Shown here: piece by piece, positions 1 to 8,701 of the stretch
Layout of the letters: each line of letters begins with the position of its first letter
Position numbering within the stretch: the stretch's first letter is position 1
Assembly: GCF_900110855.1 (NCBI RefSeq)
Contig: NZ_FOFA01000008.1
Coordinates: 1-64,000, forward strand
Direction of reading: 5' to 3'
DNA: 64,000 nt
From: Microlunatus flavus
GTDB taxonomy: Bacteria; Actinomycetota; Actinomycetes; Propionibacteriales; Propionibacteriaceae
Program-made: the position numbers and the translations under genes
Notes under the pieces: generated by a model
Databases searched by the model: none
What the model was told of the DNA's origin: nothing
Seen by the model: only the letters and a program-made list of their open reading frames with translations

Positions 1-162
1 CCGGGCAGCAAAAGGTCGAGCCACCCCGACAGCAGCGCGGACCCCGACCACGCCGGGGCACCAGCCATCCTCGACCGAGATGCAAGAGGTGTGTGAACTC
101 GTTGCTACAGGTTTGAGCGACGGACTTCACGGCCGACCTTTGGGGGCAGGGAGGCGGTATTC
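1..162. other. Left-edge stretch, no gene assigned
   Basis: I see no convincing coding frame in this edge segment. It ends with the leader of the gene that starts at 163, including a purine-rich ribosome binding site GGGAGG around 148-153. A gene cut by the window edge cannot be excluded. Confidence 0.4.
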
Positions 163-711
163 GTGGCGCGGAGGAAGGCCGGTCGAGCAGGGCTCGATCG
201 GGAGCGCGAGCGGCGGCGTGAGCTCGAGCGGCTAAAGGCGGAACAGCAGGCGGCCAGGAGCGCCCGAGGAGTCGAGGCTGCCCAGCGCCCCGAGCCGGAG
301 GCGGCTCCGCTCCTCCAATCGGTCAGGCCGAGCGGGGGCGCCGCCGTCGGGTCGCCCTCTAGAGGCACCCGGCTGCGCAGGCAGCAGCACGTGGAATGCG
401 CGTGGTGCGGTTCGTTGGCCCCCGTAAGGGGCCGCGGGCCCCTACCCAGGTTCTGCTCGGCGAACTGCTGTCACCGAGCGTGGGAGCAGGCCCGGGCCGC
501 TCGCGACGGCCGCGTAGCGATGGTCACGGTCGACCGATTCGTCGCCACCTACCCGGGCACCACCTCGGAGTGGGTCGTGCAGCTCGATCGGCTCGCTCGC
601 GATGTACTCGAGGGCCGGCTCGACGGCGAAGCTCTCTCCCGGTCTCTTGACGCCGTCTACACGGCGATCTCCTCCCAGAGACGAGACGACCGGCACAACG
701 AGCCTTGGTAG
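163..711 (+). CDS. Small putative zinc-binding protein, function unknown
   Basis: A 182-residue protein starting at GTG, chosen because GGGAGG lies just upstream. Residues 1-35 are strongly basic and rich in Arg/Glu/Lys (probable helix). The middle carries a CAWCG motif followed about 18 residues later by CSANCC and a basic run, the CxxC...CxxC arrangement of short treble-clef or zinc-ribbon proteins common on actinobacterial accessory DNA. The C-terminal 70 residues look helical and acidic. No enzyme motif is visible. It stands alone, followed by a long gene-free stretch, which fits accessory or formerly mobile DNA. The zinc-binding role is inferred from cysteine spacing only. Confidence 0.6.
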   Translation: MARRKAGRAGLDRERERRRELERLKAEQQAARSARGVEAAQRPEPEAAPLLQSVRPSGGAAVGSPSRGTRLRRQQHVECAWCGSLAPVRGRGPLPRFCSANCCHRAWEQARAARDGRVAMVTVDRFVATYPGTTSEWVVQLDRLARDVLEGRLDGEALSRSLDAVYTAISSQRRDDRHNEPW

Positions 712-1181
712 CAGGCTGTACCTCCGCGGCACTGGTTCGCGGCGGGACCCAAACGCTCGATGCTTGGCAACAAGCTGAAGGAACGTTCCCCTCCGATGAG
801 GGAACGATGTTCGCGAGAGCAAGGCGGCGAGTTGGTTGTCGGGCGCGTGCAGAGTCACTGGCGCTCGTGAACACTCGACGCGCAAGGACGCCTTCCGGGC
901 CGCTAGCATCAGGTGTTCGATTAGTGTCGTTCCAAGCCGTGGCTTGGGCACATTCTGGGCACACGAGGTCAGAAAAAGCCGCGGAGCGTCGACAGATGTC
1001 GAAAAAGCCGATTCGAGTATCATGCCTTGTCATGGCTAGGTTCGAGGGTCTTCGGCAGACACTGACAGACGTCGAAAAACAGCCTCGGAGGCGCCTTCAA
1101 GGCGGCAGCGCGGGTCGAATCTTGTGGCGTGAAAGCAGACGTACCCTCAGCAAGGTCTGAAACGCGAGCGCTCGCACGCCA
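712..1181. other. Gene-free region, unusual base composition, with repeats
   Basis: About 470 bases without a credible gene; the overlapping frames here have no recognisable protein and no ribosome binding site. The stretch is visibly more A/T-rich than neighbouring genes. It contains a dyad near 781-813 (GAACGTTCCC facing GGGAACG), two GGGCACA copies at about 947-962, and three related short boxes ending in GAAAAA near 972, 1000 and 1073, two of them preceded by GACAGA.GTC. It may be remnant DNA of a lost mobile element; there is no integrase or tRNA end to prove this. Confidence 0.45.
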
Positions 1182-2063
1182 CTAGCTCACCGAACGGGTC
1201 GCGTCGCGGACCATCGCGCCGAAGGCGGTGACCAACCGCGACCGGCGGCCTCGCTCCCAGCCGAGGTGGACCTCCGTGGGCGGGAGGTCCGTGACGGGGA
1301 CGAAGCGGACGTCGGGTCGTCGGTAGAACCGGGCGGTCGACAGGGGGAGGATCGCGATGCCCTGCCCCACGGCCACCAGCTCCAGCTTCTCCTCGACGGT
1401 GCGGCTCGGTGAGCGCACCCAGCCGCCTCGACGGCGCATCTCGGCGGCGACCTCCGCCCACTCCGGCACGGCGGCCGGGTCCTGGAGCAGGTGCGCCTCG
1501 GCGAGGTCCTTCATCACCAGCCCGTCCGCGTCCGCCGACGGGTGGTCCGCGGGCAGCATGACGACCCGCGGTTCCTCGAAGAGCAGCGCGGTCGACAGAC
1601 CCGCGGCGTCGAACGGGCGCCGCAGATAGCTCACGTCGGCGCGGCCGTCGTGGAGCACCTGGACCTGGTCGTCCCACCCCGTGCGCCTGACGTGGAGCGT
1701 CACCTCGGGGTGGGCGCGCTGGAACTCCTTCACCGCGTCCGTGACGACCAGACCGGGCATGAAGGCGACGGTGAAGAACGCCTCGCCTCGAGCCGCGACC
1801 GAGAGGCGGCGCCGGACCGCTGCCGCCGCCGCGAGCAGTCCCTCCGCCTCCTGGCGAAGGAGCCTGCCGTGGTCGGTGAGCTCCGTGCCGCGGGTGTCGC
1901 GGACGAACAGCTGCACGCCCAGCTCCTCCTCGAACGCCCGGATCTGCCGCGACAGCACGGGCTGGGCGATCATCAGCACCTCGGCCGCTCGTCCGAAGTT
2001 GAGCTCATCGGCGACCGCCACGAAGTAGCGCAGCTTGCGCAGGTCCAGGTCAGAGCTCACCAC
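1182..2063 (-). CDS. LysR-family transcriptional regulator
   Basis: A 293-residue LysR-type regulator. The N-terminal winged helix-turn-helix spans roughly residues 8-66, with the typical LRYFVAVADELNFGRAA opening and the LSRQIRAFEEELG recognition region; residues 95-290 form the effector-binding domain. The start is a GTG with GGGAG upstream. It is divergent from the SDR at 2177 with a 113-base gap containing an imperfect palindrome at 2084-2098, the usual arrangement in which a LysR protein controls itself and the divergent gene. The effector cannot be read from sequence. Confidence 0.9.
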   Translation of the reverse strand: MVSSDLDLRKLRYFVAVADELNFGRAAEVLMIAQPVLSRQIRAFEEELGVQLFVRDTRGTELTDHGRLLRQEAEGLLAAAAAVRRRLSVAARGEAFFTVAFMPGLVVTDAVKEFQRAHPEVTLHVRRTGWDDQVQVLHDGRADVSYLRRPFDAAGLSTALLFEEPRVVMLPADHPSADADGLVMKDLAEAHLLQDPAAVPEWAEVAAEMRRRGGWVRSPSRTVEEKLELVAVGQGIAILPLSTARFYRRPDVRFVPVTDLPPTEVHLGWERGRRSRLVTAFGAMVRDATRSVS

Positions 2064-2083
2064 TTCAGGCTCCCACGTCGCTC

Positions 2084-2098
2084 ATACCCGTTGGGTGT
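2084..2098. promoter_or_regulatory. Candidate LysR operator palindrome
   Basis: ATACCC-GTT-GGGTGT is an interrupted dyad with a single mismatch, lying between the divergent LysR gene (start 2063) and the SDR (start 2177). Position and symmetry suggest the LysR binding site; this is inference. Confidence 0.45.
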
Positions 2099-2176
2099 CA
2101 GCGAGTACGGAAGAGGTCTTGGACGGGGGACCACGGCGGCGCCGAGACTCGATGCGGCTTCTCAGAAAGGAACCCC

Positions 2177-2896
2177 ATGGATCTCACGGACCAGCGCGTG
2201 GTCATCATCGGCGGCACGTCCGGCATCGGCCTCGCGACCGCGCACGCCGCGCTCGAGCACGGGGCGCAGGTCGTCGTCGCGTCGAGCCGCCGGACGAGCG
2301 TCGACGCAGCGCTCGGTGCGCTCCCAGCCGGCACGACCGGCTCCGTCCTGGACGTCCTCGACGACGAGGCGGTGCGCGCGTTCTTCGACGGGGTCGGCGC
2401 CTTCGACCACCTGGCGTACACCGCGGGCGAGTCCCTCCGCCTCCTGCCGGTGGACGGGCTGGACCTCGACCAGGCACGCGGCTTCTTCCAGGTCCGGTAC
2501 TTCGGCGCCCTGAACGCGGTGAGCATCGGCGCGAAGCACCTGCGCCCGGGCGGATCCATCACGCTCACCTCGGGCTCGGCCCGTACGCGCCCCGGCGCCG
2601 GCTGGTCCGTCGCGTCCAGCCTGTGCGGCGCGACGACGAGCCTGGCCGGCGCCCTGGCCGTGGAGCTCGCACCGCTTCGCGTGAACGTCGTCGAACCCGG
2701 GATCGTGCGCAGCCCCCTGTGGAGCGCCATGAGCGTCGAGGACCAGGAGGCGATGTACGACCAGCAGGCGAGGTCCCTGCCCGTCGGCCGCGTCGCCGAG
2801 GTCGACGACGTCGCCCAGGCCTTCGTCTACTGCATGACGCAGTCCTTCATGACGGGCGCGTCCATCCCCGTCGACGGCGGCGCGCTCCTGGTCTGA
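2177..2896 (+). CDS. Atypical short-chain dehydrogenase/reductase lacking the catalytic Tyr-Lys pair
   Basis: A 239-residue SDR-fold protein with a GGTSGIG nucleotide-binding loop at residues 12-18 and a TAG in place of NNAG (82-84). Aligning the conserved ALAVELAP block with classical SDRs places the YxxxK positions at Ala146 and Cys150, so both catalytic residues are missing while serines at 132/134 remain. The C-terminal GASIPVDGG cofactor segment is normal. Start ATG has AAAGGA upstream. It is divergent from the LysR regulator at 1182. It could be an NAD(P)-binding protein with altered chemistry or a sensor rather than a classical alcohol dehydrogenase; some described SDR subgroups also lack the Tyr. 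Confidence 0.85.
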   Translation: MDLTDQRVVIIGGTSGIGLATAHAALEHGAQVVVASSRRTSVDAALGALPAGTTGSVLDVLDDEAVRAFFDGVGAFDHLAYTAGESLRLLPVDGLDLDQARGFFQVRYFGALNAVSIGAKHLRPGGSITLTSGSARTRPGAGWSVASSLCGATTSLAGALAVELAPLRVNVVEPGIVRSPLWSAMSVEDQEAMYDQQARSLPVGRVAEVDDVAQAFVYCMTQSFMTGASIPVDGGALLV

Positions 2897-2989
2897 CCCG
2901 GGCTCCGAGATCTGCGCTCCGTCGCGTCGGCCTGCGGCTTGTCGCCTCGGGGAACCAGGGCTCAGCCCGCCTCCCGACGGCGCGTCTGG

Positions 2990-3940
2990 TCAGCGCAGAG
3001 ACGGACCCTCGCCGTCGAGAGAACGACGCACCCGGCTCCAACCCCTAGGCAGCGGCGCGCGGAGGACGTGCCTCACGAAGCGCGACACGGCGGGGGACGG
3101 TGACGGCGCGGAGCGCCACAACACCACGAACGTCACGTGCTGCGCGGGTCGGACCGGGAGGACGACGTCGGTCCCGTGCCCGCCGGTCAGGGACGGGCTG
3201 AGCAGCACCCAGTCGACGTCGCTCTGGTCCAGCCAGCCCACCGCGTTGAGGTCGGTGCGCGCGAGGGGCACGGTGGGCGGCGCGATGCCGGCCGTCGTCA
3301 AGGCCTGGAGCTGGGCCGCGGTCCAGGCGGGGAACAGGGAGGGGTCGGTCACCCCGAGCCGGTCCTGCGCCAGCTCCTCGAGGTCGACCGACGGCTGACG
3401 GGCGAGGCGGTGGTCGGGCCGGAGGGCCACCAGCAACGGCTCCCCCGCGAAGACCTCGGTGCGCAGACCGGCCGTCGGCTCCTGCACCCCGCAGGTCACG
3501 CCGACGTCGACGCTCCCGTCGGCGACCGCCTCCCGCAGGCGCGGCAGCCACAGGCGAGCCTGCTCGACCCGTACGCCGGGGGCGTCGGCGGCGAACCCGG
3601 CCGCGAGGTGCGGCGCCAGGACGGGGGCGGCGGGCGGGGTGAAGCCGAAGCGGACGAGGCCCTCCTCGCCGGTGCCGAGGGCGGAGACGGCGACGCGGGT
3701 CTCGGCGACCAGGCCGGTGATGGTGCGGCCGCGGTCCAGGAGCACCCGTCCCGCCTCGGTGAGCGAGACCCGCCGCGTCGTCCTGACGAGGAGGGCCACG
3801 CCGAGCTCACGCTCCAGGCGGCGTACGAGGTCGCTGAGGGTCGGCTGGCCGATGCCCAGCCGGGCCGCCGCGCGCCCGAAGTGGAGCTCCTCCGCCAGTA
3901 CGCCGAACGCCTCCAGCTGGCGCAGCTCCACGACCACCAC
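2990..3940 (-). CDS. LysR-family transcriptional regulator
   Basis: About 316 residues beginning at one of two adjacent GTG codons (3940 or 3937); the frame stays open far upstream, but homology to LysR proteins begins at VELRQLEAFGVLAEELHFG. The helix-turn-helix lies at about residues 3-62 and the effector-binding domain follows from about residue 90. It is divergent from the large LAL regulator at 4085 (144-base gap) and convergent with the SDR ending at 2896. No strong ribosome binding site is visible, so the exact start is uncertain. Targets are probably the neighbouring genes, by position only. Confidence 0.85.
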   Translation of the reverse strand: MVVVELRQLEAFGVLAEELHFGRAAARLGIGQPTLSDLVRRLERELGVALLVRTTRRVSLTEAGRVLLDRGRTITGLVAETRVAVSALGTGEEGLVRFGFTPPAAPVLAPHLAAGFAADAPGVRVEQARLWLPRLREAVADGSVDVGVTCGVQEPTAGLRTEVFAGEPLLVALRPDHRLARQPSVDLEELAQDRLGVTDPSLFPAWTAAQLQALTTAGIAPPTVPLARTDLNAVGWLDQSDVDWVLLSPSLTGGHGTDVVLPVRPAQHVTFVVLWRSAPSPSPAVSRFVRHVLRAPLPRGWSRVRRSLDGEGPSLR

Positions 3941-4084
3941 GCTAGGCCGAACCACCCCGGGACGACCAGGGCAGCAGCCGAACTCATCGACGCAGACGAT
4001 GGATGGATCGGCCTGCTCCGTCTTTTTCCCGTGGGGTCCGAAGCCCGACGCTGTGAGGAGAAGTCCGTCGCCGGGGAGGCCGCC

Positions 4085-6952
4085 ATGCCCGTTCTGCAGA
4101 GCCCGCCAGGCGCGGACGACCGGGCCCCGGCCCGGAGCGGCTCCCGTCGGCCTCACCCGTACGAGACCGGCCGGCCTCCGCGCACGGACGCGTTCCTGGT
4201 CGGACGCGAGGTCGAGCGGCAGCTCGTCGTGGGGGCCGTCGACGGGGCCGACAAGCGCGGCCAGGCCTTGCTGATCACCGGCGAGCCGGGCATCGGCAAG
4301 TCGAGCCTGCTGCGAGCGGCGTCCCAGCGGGCGCGCGAACGCGGGTGCTGCCTGCTGGAGGCGACCGGGGTGGAGTCGGAGGAGGGACTGGCGTTCGCCG
4401 GGCTCCAGCTGCTGCTCCGCCCGGTGATCGCGGCCGTACGGACGCTGCCCCCGGCCCAGCGGAAGGCGCTGGCGACCGCGTTCGGGCTCGAGGAGGGGCC
4501 GGCCCCGCAGCCCTTCCTGGTCGGGCTGGCAGCGCTCAACCTGCTGAGTGAGGTGGCGGGGACCCGTCCGGTGGTGCTGGTCGTCGACGACGTGCAGTGG
4601 CTCGACAGGCCCACCGCGGAGGCGCTGGCCTTCCTGGCGCGTCGGCTGGCCGGCGACCCCGTGGTCATGGTCGCGGGACTGCGGACGGGGCACGACAGCT
4701 CGCTGCTGCACGCCGGACTGGAGGCGGTGGAGCTCCAGGGCCTCGACGACGTCGCGTCCCGCGACCTGCTGGGCGCGGTGGCGGACCACCTCGACGAGGT
4801 CGACCGGGAGCAGGTCCTGCGGCTGGCCTCCGGCAACCCTCTGGCGCTGGTCGAGCTGCCTGCGTCGTGGCGCTCGGACCGGACGGCCGCGACCCGGCCC
4901 GGCTCCTCCCTGGGCGACGCCGTCCCCGCGCCGGCGCCGCTGAGCGCCCGGTTGGAACGCGCCTTCGCCGCCCGGCTTCCTGAGCTTGCGCCGGCGACCC
5001 GCGACGCCCTCCTCGTGGCGGCCGTGGACGCGGAGGACGAGCTGGCGGAGGTCCTCGGCGCCGCGTCCGTCTTCACCGGCGCACCGGTCCACGCGGCCGT
5101 TCTCGAGCCGGCCGTACGAGCGCGGTTGTTGACGTTCGACCACGCCCGGGTCCGCTTCCGCCACCCCCTCGTGAGGTCGGCGATCCTGCAGTCGGAGTCC
5201 GCGAGCCGGCGGCGGGCGGCCTGCGCCGCGCTCGCCGAGGTCCTGGGCGACCAGCCGTGGCGGCGGACCTGGTACCGGGCGCAGGCGACGACCGGTCCGG
5301 ACGAGGCGGTGGCCGACGAGCTCGAGACGGCCCACGCGGAGAACCTCCGGCGAGGGTCTGTGACGGCGGCGATCTCCGCGCTGGAGCGGTCGGCCCAGCT
5401 GACCGGCAGCTCAGCGCGGCGGGGCCACCGGTTGCTGCTGGCCGCCGAGCTCGGCTTCGGCCTGGGTGAGGCCGACCTCGTCACGCGGCTGCTGGGCGAG
5501 GCCGAGGCGCACGCGCTGGGCGAGCTCGACCGGGCCCGCCTCGAGTGGCTGCGCGAGCTGCCGGACGACACCGACCTCCGCAGCGCCCGGCGCATCACCG
5601 AGCTGGTCGACCTCGCGCGTCGAGCGGCGACCGTCGACGTGGACCTGGCCCTCGACCTCCTCGTCGCGGCGGCGCTGCGCTGCCACTGGGGCTGGCCGAC
5701 GTCCGGCGTCCGGGACCGGGTGGTGACCGCCGTCGCGGGCCTCGCGGGCACGGAGACGGACCCGCGCCACGTCGCCGCGCTCGCTGTGGCGCAGCCGCTG
5801 CTGCAGGGGCGTCGGGTCGGGAACCTCCTGTCCAGGGCGGGCTCGAGCGGTCAGACCGACCCGGAGGCACTGGCGCTGCACGGGATGGCCGCCTTCGCCG
5901 TCGGCGACCAGCCGCTCGCCGCCGACCTCCTGCGTCGCGCGGGGGCGGCCTGCCGGCGTGAGGGCCGTCTGGGGCTGCTGACGCAGGTCCTCGCGCTGGG
6001 CAGCGCGGTCGGCATGGACCTGGGCGACTGGCGCGGGGCGGCCGCTGCCGCGGACGAGGCGCACCGGCTGGCGGCGGAGACCCGGCAGCCGACCTGGCGG
6101 GCCGGCAGCACGATGACAGTCGCACGGGGCCACGCCCTCCGCGGGGAGATCGCGGTCGCTCGGCGGCTGGCCGCCGGGCTGGAGAACGACGCCGGCGCGC
6201 GGGGCAACGTCTGCGCGGGGGCGAGCGCCCTGCTGGCGCGCGGGTTCGCGCTGCTGGACGAGCGCCGCCACGCGGAGGCGTACGCCGTCCTCCGCCGGCT
6301 CTTCGACCACGAAGACCCCTGCTGCCACGAGCGTGAGCGGATGCCCGGGATCATGTTCCTGGCCGAGGCGGGCGTCCGCGCGGGGCGCCGGGAGGACGCC
6401 CGGTCGGTCGTCGCGGAGCTGGAGGACGCCGCGCGGGCGACCCCGTCACCGCTGCTGCAGGTGCACCTCGTCTACGCCCGGGCCGTGCTCGCCGACGACG
6501 CCCGGGCCGAGCCGGCGTACCGCTCCGCCCTCGAGCACGACCTGGCCCGGTGGCCGCTGGTGCGGGCGCGCCTCGAGCTCGCGTACGGGTCCTGGCTGCG
6601 ACGCCGGCGACGGCCCAGCGACGCCCGCGTCCCCCTGCGGTCCGCGCTGGAGACGCTGGAGTGGATCGGCGCGAGCACCTGGCTGGACCAGGCGCGCGCA
6701 GAGCTGCGCGCGACCGGTGACCGCACCTCGAGCCGGGACGGCGTCCGTCGGGAGCCCGCCTGGCAGGACCGGCTGACGGCTCAGGAGCTCCAGATCGCCC
6801 GGCTGGCCGGCGAGGGCCTGTCGAACCGTGAGATCGGCGAGCGGCTGTTCATGTCCCACCGCACGGTCGGCGCGCACCTGCGCCACGTCTTCCCCAAGCT
6901 GGGCATCACGTCGCGCGTCCAGCTGGCGGCGCTCGTCGCACCGCGGCGCTGA
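4085..6952 (+). CDS. LAL-type LuxR-family regulator with AAA ATPase domain
   Basis: A 955-residue regulator of the LAL (large ATP-binding LuxR, MalT-like) class. The start ATG is preceded by GGGGAGG; the frame is open further upstream, but that part overlaps the opposing LysR gene. Walker A (GEPGIGKSS) lies at residues 66-74 and Walker B (VVLVVDDVQWLD) at 163-174, followed by a long helical, TPR-like middle. The last 60 residues form a LuxR helix-turn-helix (LTAQELQIARLAGEGLSNRE, then the TVGAHLRHVF recognition helix). Such proteins switch on nearby operons on binding an inducer and ATP. It sits between two SDR genes and just before the hydrolase operon at 7927, the likely target. Confidence 0.9.
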   Translation: MPVLQSPPGADDRAPARSGSRRPHPYETGRPPRTDAFLVGREVERQLVVGAVDGADKRGQALLITGEPGIGKSSLLRAASQRARERGCCLLEATGVESEEGLAFAGLQLLLRPVIAAVRTLPPAQRKALATAFGLEEGPAPQPFLVGLAALNLLSEVAGTRPVVLVVDDVQWLDRPTAEALAFLARRLAGDPVVMVAGLRTGHDSSLLHAGLEAVELQGLDDVASRDLLGAVADHLDEVDREQVLRLASGNPLALVELPASWRSDRTAATRPGSSLGDAVPAPAPLSARLERAFAARLPELAPATRDALLVAAVDAEDELAEVLGAASVFTGAPVHAAVLEPAVRARLLTFDHARVRFRHPLVRSAILQSESASRRRAACAALAEVLGDQPWRRTWYRAQATTGPDEAVADELETAHAENLRRGSVTAAISALERSAQLTGSSARRGHRLLLAAELGFGLGEADLVTRLLGEAEAHALGELDRARLEWLRELPDDTDLRSARRITELVDLARRAATVDVDLALDLLVAAALRCHWGWPTSGVRDRVVTAVAGLAGTETDPRHVAALAVAQPLLQGRRVGNLLSRAGSSGQTDPEALALHGMAAFAVGDQPLAADLLRRAGAACRREGRLGLLTQVLALGSAVGMDLGDWRGAAAAADEAHRLAAETRQPTWRAGSTMTVARGHALRGEIAVARRLAAGLENDAGARGNVCAGASALLARGFALLDERRHAEAYAVLRRLFDHEDPCCHERERMPGIMFLAEAGVRAGRREDARSVVAELEDAARATPSPLLQVHLVYARAVLADDARAEPAYRSALEHDLARWPLVRARLELAYGSWLRRRRRPSDARVPLRSALETLEWIGASTWLDQARAELRATGDRTSSRDGVRREPAWQDRLTAQELQIARLAGEGLSNREIGERLFMSHRTVGAHLRHVFPKLGITSRVQLAALVAPRR

Positions 6953-6967
6953 GGCCCGGCGACGGGC

Positions 6968-7717
6968 TCAGACGTGCACCTCGCCACCGTCGGCGAACAG
7001 CTCGCTACCGGTGACGAAGGAGGACTGGTCGGAGGCCAGGAAGAGCACCGCGCTGGCGATCTCGTCCGTGGCCGCGACCCGGCCGAGCGGCACGCCCTGG
7101 GCCATCTGGCCGAGCAGCTGCGCGACGTGCTCAGGGCCGGCGGCCAGGCCCCGGAGCCCGGGGGTGTCGGTCGGGCCGGGGACGATGGCGTTCACCCGGA
7201 TCCCCCGCCCGCTGAGCTCGCCGGCCCAGGTCCGCGTGAACGAGCCGAGCGCGGCCTTGGTCGCGGCGTAGACGCCGAACGCCGGGACGCCCTTGGAGGC
7301 GGTGGTCGATCCCGTGACGATCACCGACGCGCCCTCGGTGAGCAGCGGCAGGGCCTTCTGCACCGTGAAGACGGTCCCGCGGACGTTGATCGTGAACGTC
7401 TGGTCGAACTCCTCCGGCGTCAGGTCCTCCAGGGTGGCGTATGCACCTCCGCCGGCGTTCGCGAAGAGCACGTCCAGCCCTCGCCCGCGCTCCCGGACGG
7501 CGTCGAAGACGCGGTCCAGGTCGCCCAGGTCGGAGACGTCACCGCGTACGGCGGTCGCGTTGGGCCCCAGCGACTGCGCCGCCTGGTCGAGCTCGGCCTG
7601 CCGCCGCCCGGTGATGAAGACGTGCGCGCCTTCGGCCACGAAGCGGCGGGCGGTCGCCAGCCCGATCCCGGAGGCGCCTCCCGTGATCAGGGCCGTCTTG
7701 TTCTCCAGCTGTCCCAC
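6968..7717 (-). CDS. Short-chain dehydrogenase/reductase (classical)
   Basis: A 249-residue classical SDR with TGGASGIG (12-19), NAG (87-89), structural Asn111, catalytic Ser137, Tyr150 and Lys154 (YAATK), and the PG motif after NAIV. The GTG start has AAGGAG upstream. It should reduce or oxidise a carbonyl/hydroxyl substrate with NAD(P)H; the substrate is unknown. It ends 15 bases from the convergent LAL regulator and is divergent from the hydrolase operon starting at 7927, so the shared 209-base region probably controls both. Unlike the SDR at 2177 it keeps all catalytic residues. Confidence 0.9.
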   Translation of the reverse strand: MGQLENKTALITGGASGIGLATARRFVAEGAHVFITGRRQAELDQAAQSLGPNATAVRGDVSDLGDLDRVFDAVRERGRGLDVLFANAGGGAYATLEDLTPEEFDQTFTINVRGTVFTVQKALPLLTEGASVIVTGSTTASKGVPAFGVYAATKAALGSFTRTWAGELSGRGIRVNAIVPGPTDTPGLRGLAAGPEHVAQLLGQMAQGVPLGRVAATDEIASAVLFLASDQSSFVTGSELFADGGEVHV

Positions 7718-7926
7718 GAAAGCTCTCCTTCTTCGCTGCGGACGGGCGGTCGACCTCAGGCTGCGCGCGGCCGCCGCCGGCCCGCATCGGTCAGGTGACC
7801 GCAGGCCTGCCGCCGCGCCACGAGGCGCCGGGCAAGCGCGGTCGGTTGACCGATGCCGGCTCCGGTCCCGGGCTGCTTGCCTGTGGCTGAGCCGACCGAT
7901 CCCCGGTCCGCACGGAGGAGGCAGCG

Positions 7927-8643
7927 ATGACGACAGTGGTGCTGGTCCACGGCGCGTACGCCGGTTCGTCGAGCTGGGACGGGGTCGTGGGACCGCTGCT
8001 CGCCCAGGGCCACAGCGTGGTCTCGTTCGCCAACCCGTTGCGCGGGGTGGCGAGCGACGCAGCCCTGCTGAGCGACCTGGTCAGGAGCGTCGAGGGTCCC
8101 GTCGTGCTCGTCGGCCACTCCTACGGCGGCGCCGTGATGACGGCCGTCGCGACCCGGGCCGAGCACGTCGTGGCGCTCGTCTACGTGGCCGGCTTCGCCC
8201 TCGAGACCGGGGAGAGCGCCGCCGCCGCGTCGGCGTTGAGCCCGGGCTCGACGCTGGCCGACACGCTGACGACCGTGCCGCTCGGCGACGGGACGACGGA
8301 CACCTACATCGCGCCGGAGAAGTACCACCACCAGTTCTGCGCGGACCTGCCCGACGAGCAGGCCGCGCTGATGGCGGTCAGCCAGCGGCCGGTCACCTTC
8401 GGCGCCCTCAACGAGCCCCTGGCCGGCGAGCCCCTGTGGACGTCGGTGCCCAGCTGGTTCCTGTTCGGCGAGCTCGACCGCAACATCCCGGCCGGCGCGC
8501 ACCACGTCATGGCCCGGCGGGCGGGCGCACGCCGGACCACCGAGGTCCCCGGTGCGTCGCACGTGGTCGGGATCTCCCACCCCGACGAGACCGTCCGGGT
8601 CGTCCAGGAGGCCGTCGACGCGTCCGTGCCCGCCCGCACCTGA
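7927..8643 (+). CDS. Alpha/beta hydrolase (EstC/salicylate-esterase-like)
   Basis: A 238-residue alpha/beta hydrolase. It opens directly with the first core strand [16 protein letters not shown], which carries the oxyanion HG motif, has the nucleophile elbow GHSYGG (Ser65), the acid Asp184 (ELDRNIP) and His212 (PGASHVV), so the triad is complete. Size and pattern match small cytosolic esterases of the EstC/methyl-salicylate-esterase type. The start ATG has GGAGG upstream. First gene of a run of four hydrolases, a cupin and a transporter on the same strand, 58 bases before the next start. The natural ester is unknown. Confidence 0.88.
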   Translation: MTTVVLVHGAYAGSSSWDGVVGPLLAQGHSVVSFANPLRGVASDAALLSDLVRSVEGPVVLVGHSYGGAVMTAVATRAEHVVALVYVAGFALETGESAAAASALSPGSTLADTLTTVPLGDGTTDTYIAPEKYHHQFCADLPDEQAALMAVSQRPVTFGALNEPLAGEPLWTSVPSWFLFGELDRNIPAGAHHVMARRAGARRTTEVPGASHVVGISHPDETVRVVQEAVDASVPART

Positions 8644-8701
8644 TCACCGGCCTCAACAGCCGCCCGAACCACCCGCCCGAACCACCCGCAAGGAGACCCG
8701 C

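Noticed and set aside
705-1160. Frame across the gene-free region
   Set aside because: No ribosome binding site, no recognisable domain, and competing frames on the other strand look equally poor.
3137-4084. Upstream extension of the LAL regulator frame
   Set aside because: It overlaps the opposing LysR gene along its whole length, has no homology, and a good ribosome binding site marks ATG 4085.
3941-5335. Upstream extension of the second LysR gene
   Set aside because: Antisense to the LAL regulator, low-complexity translation, no family match.
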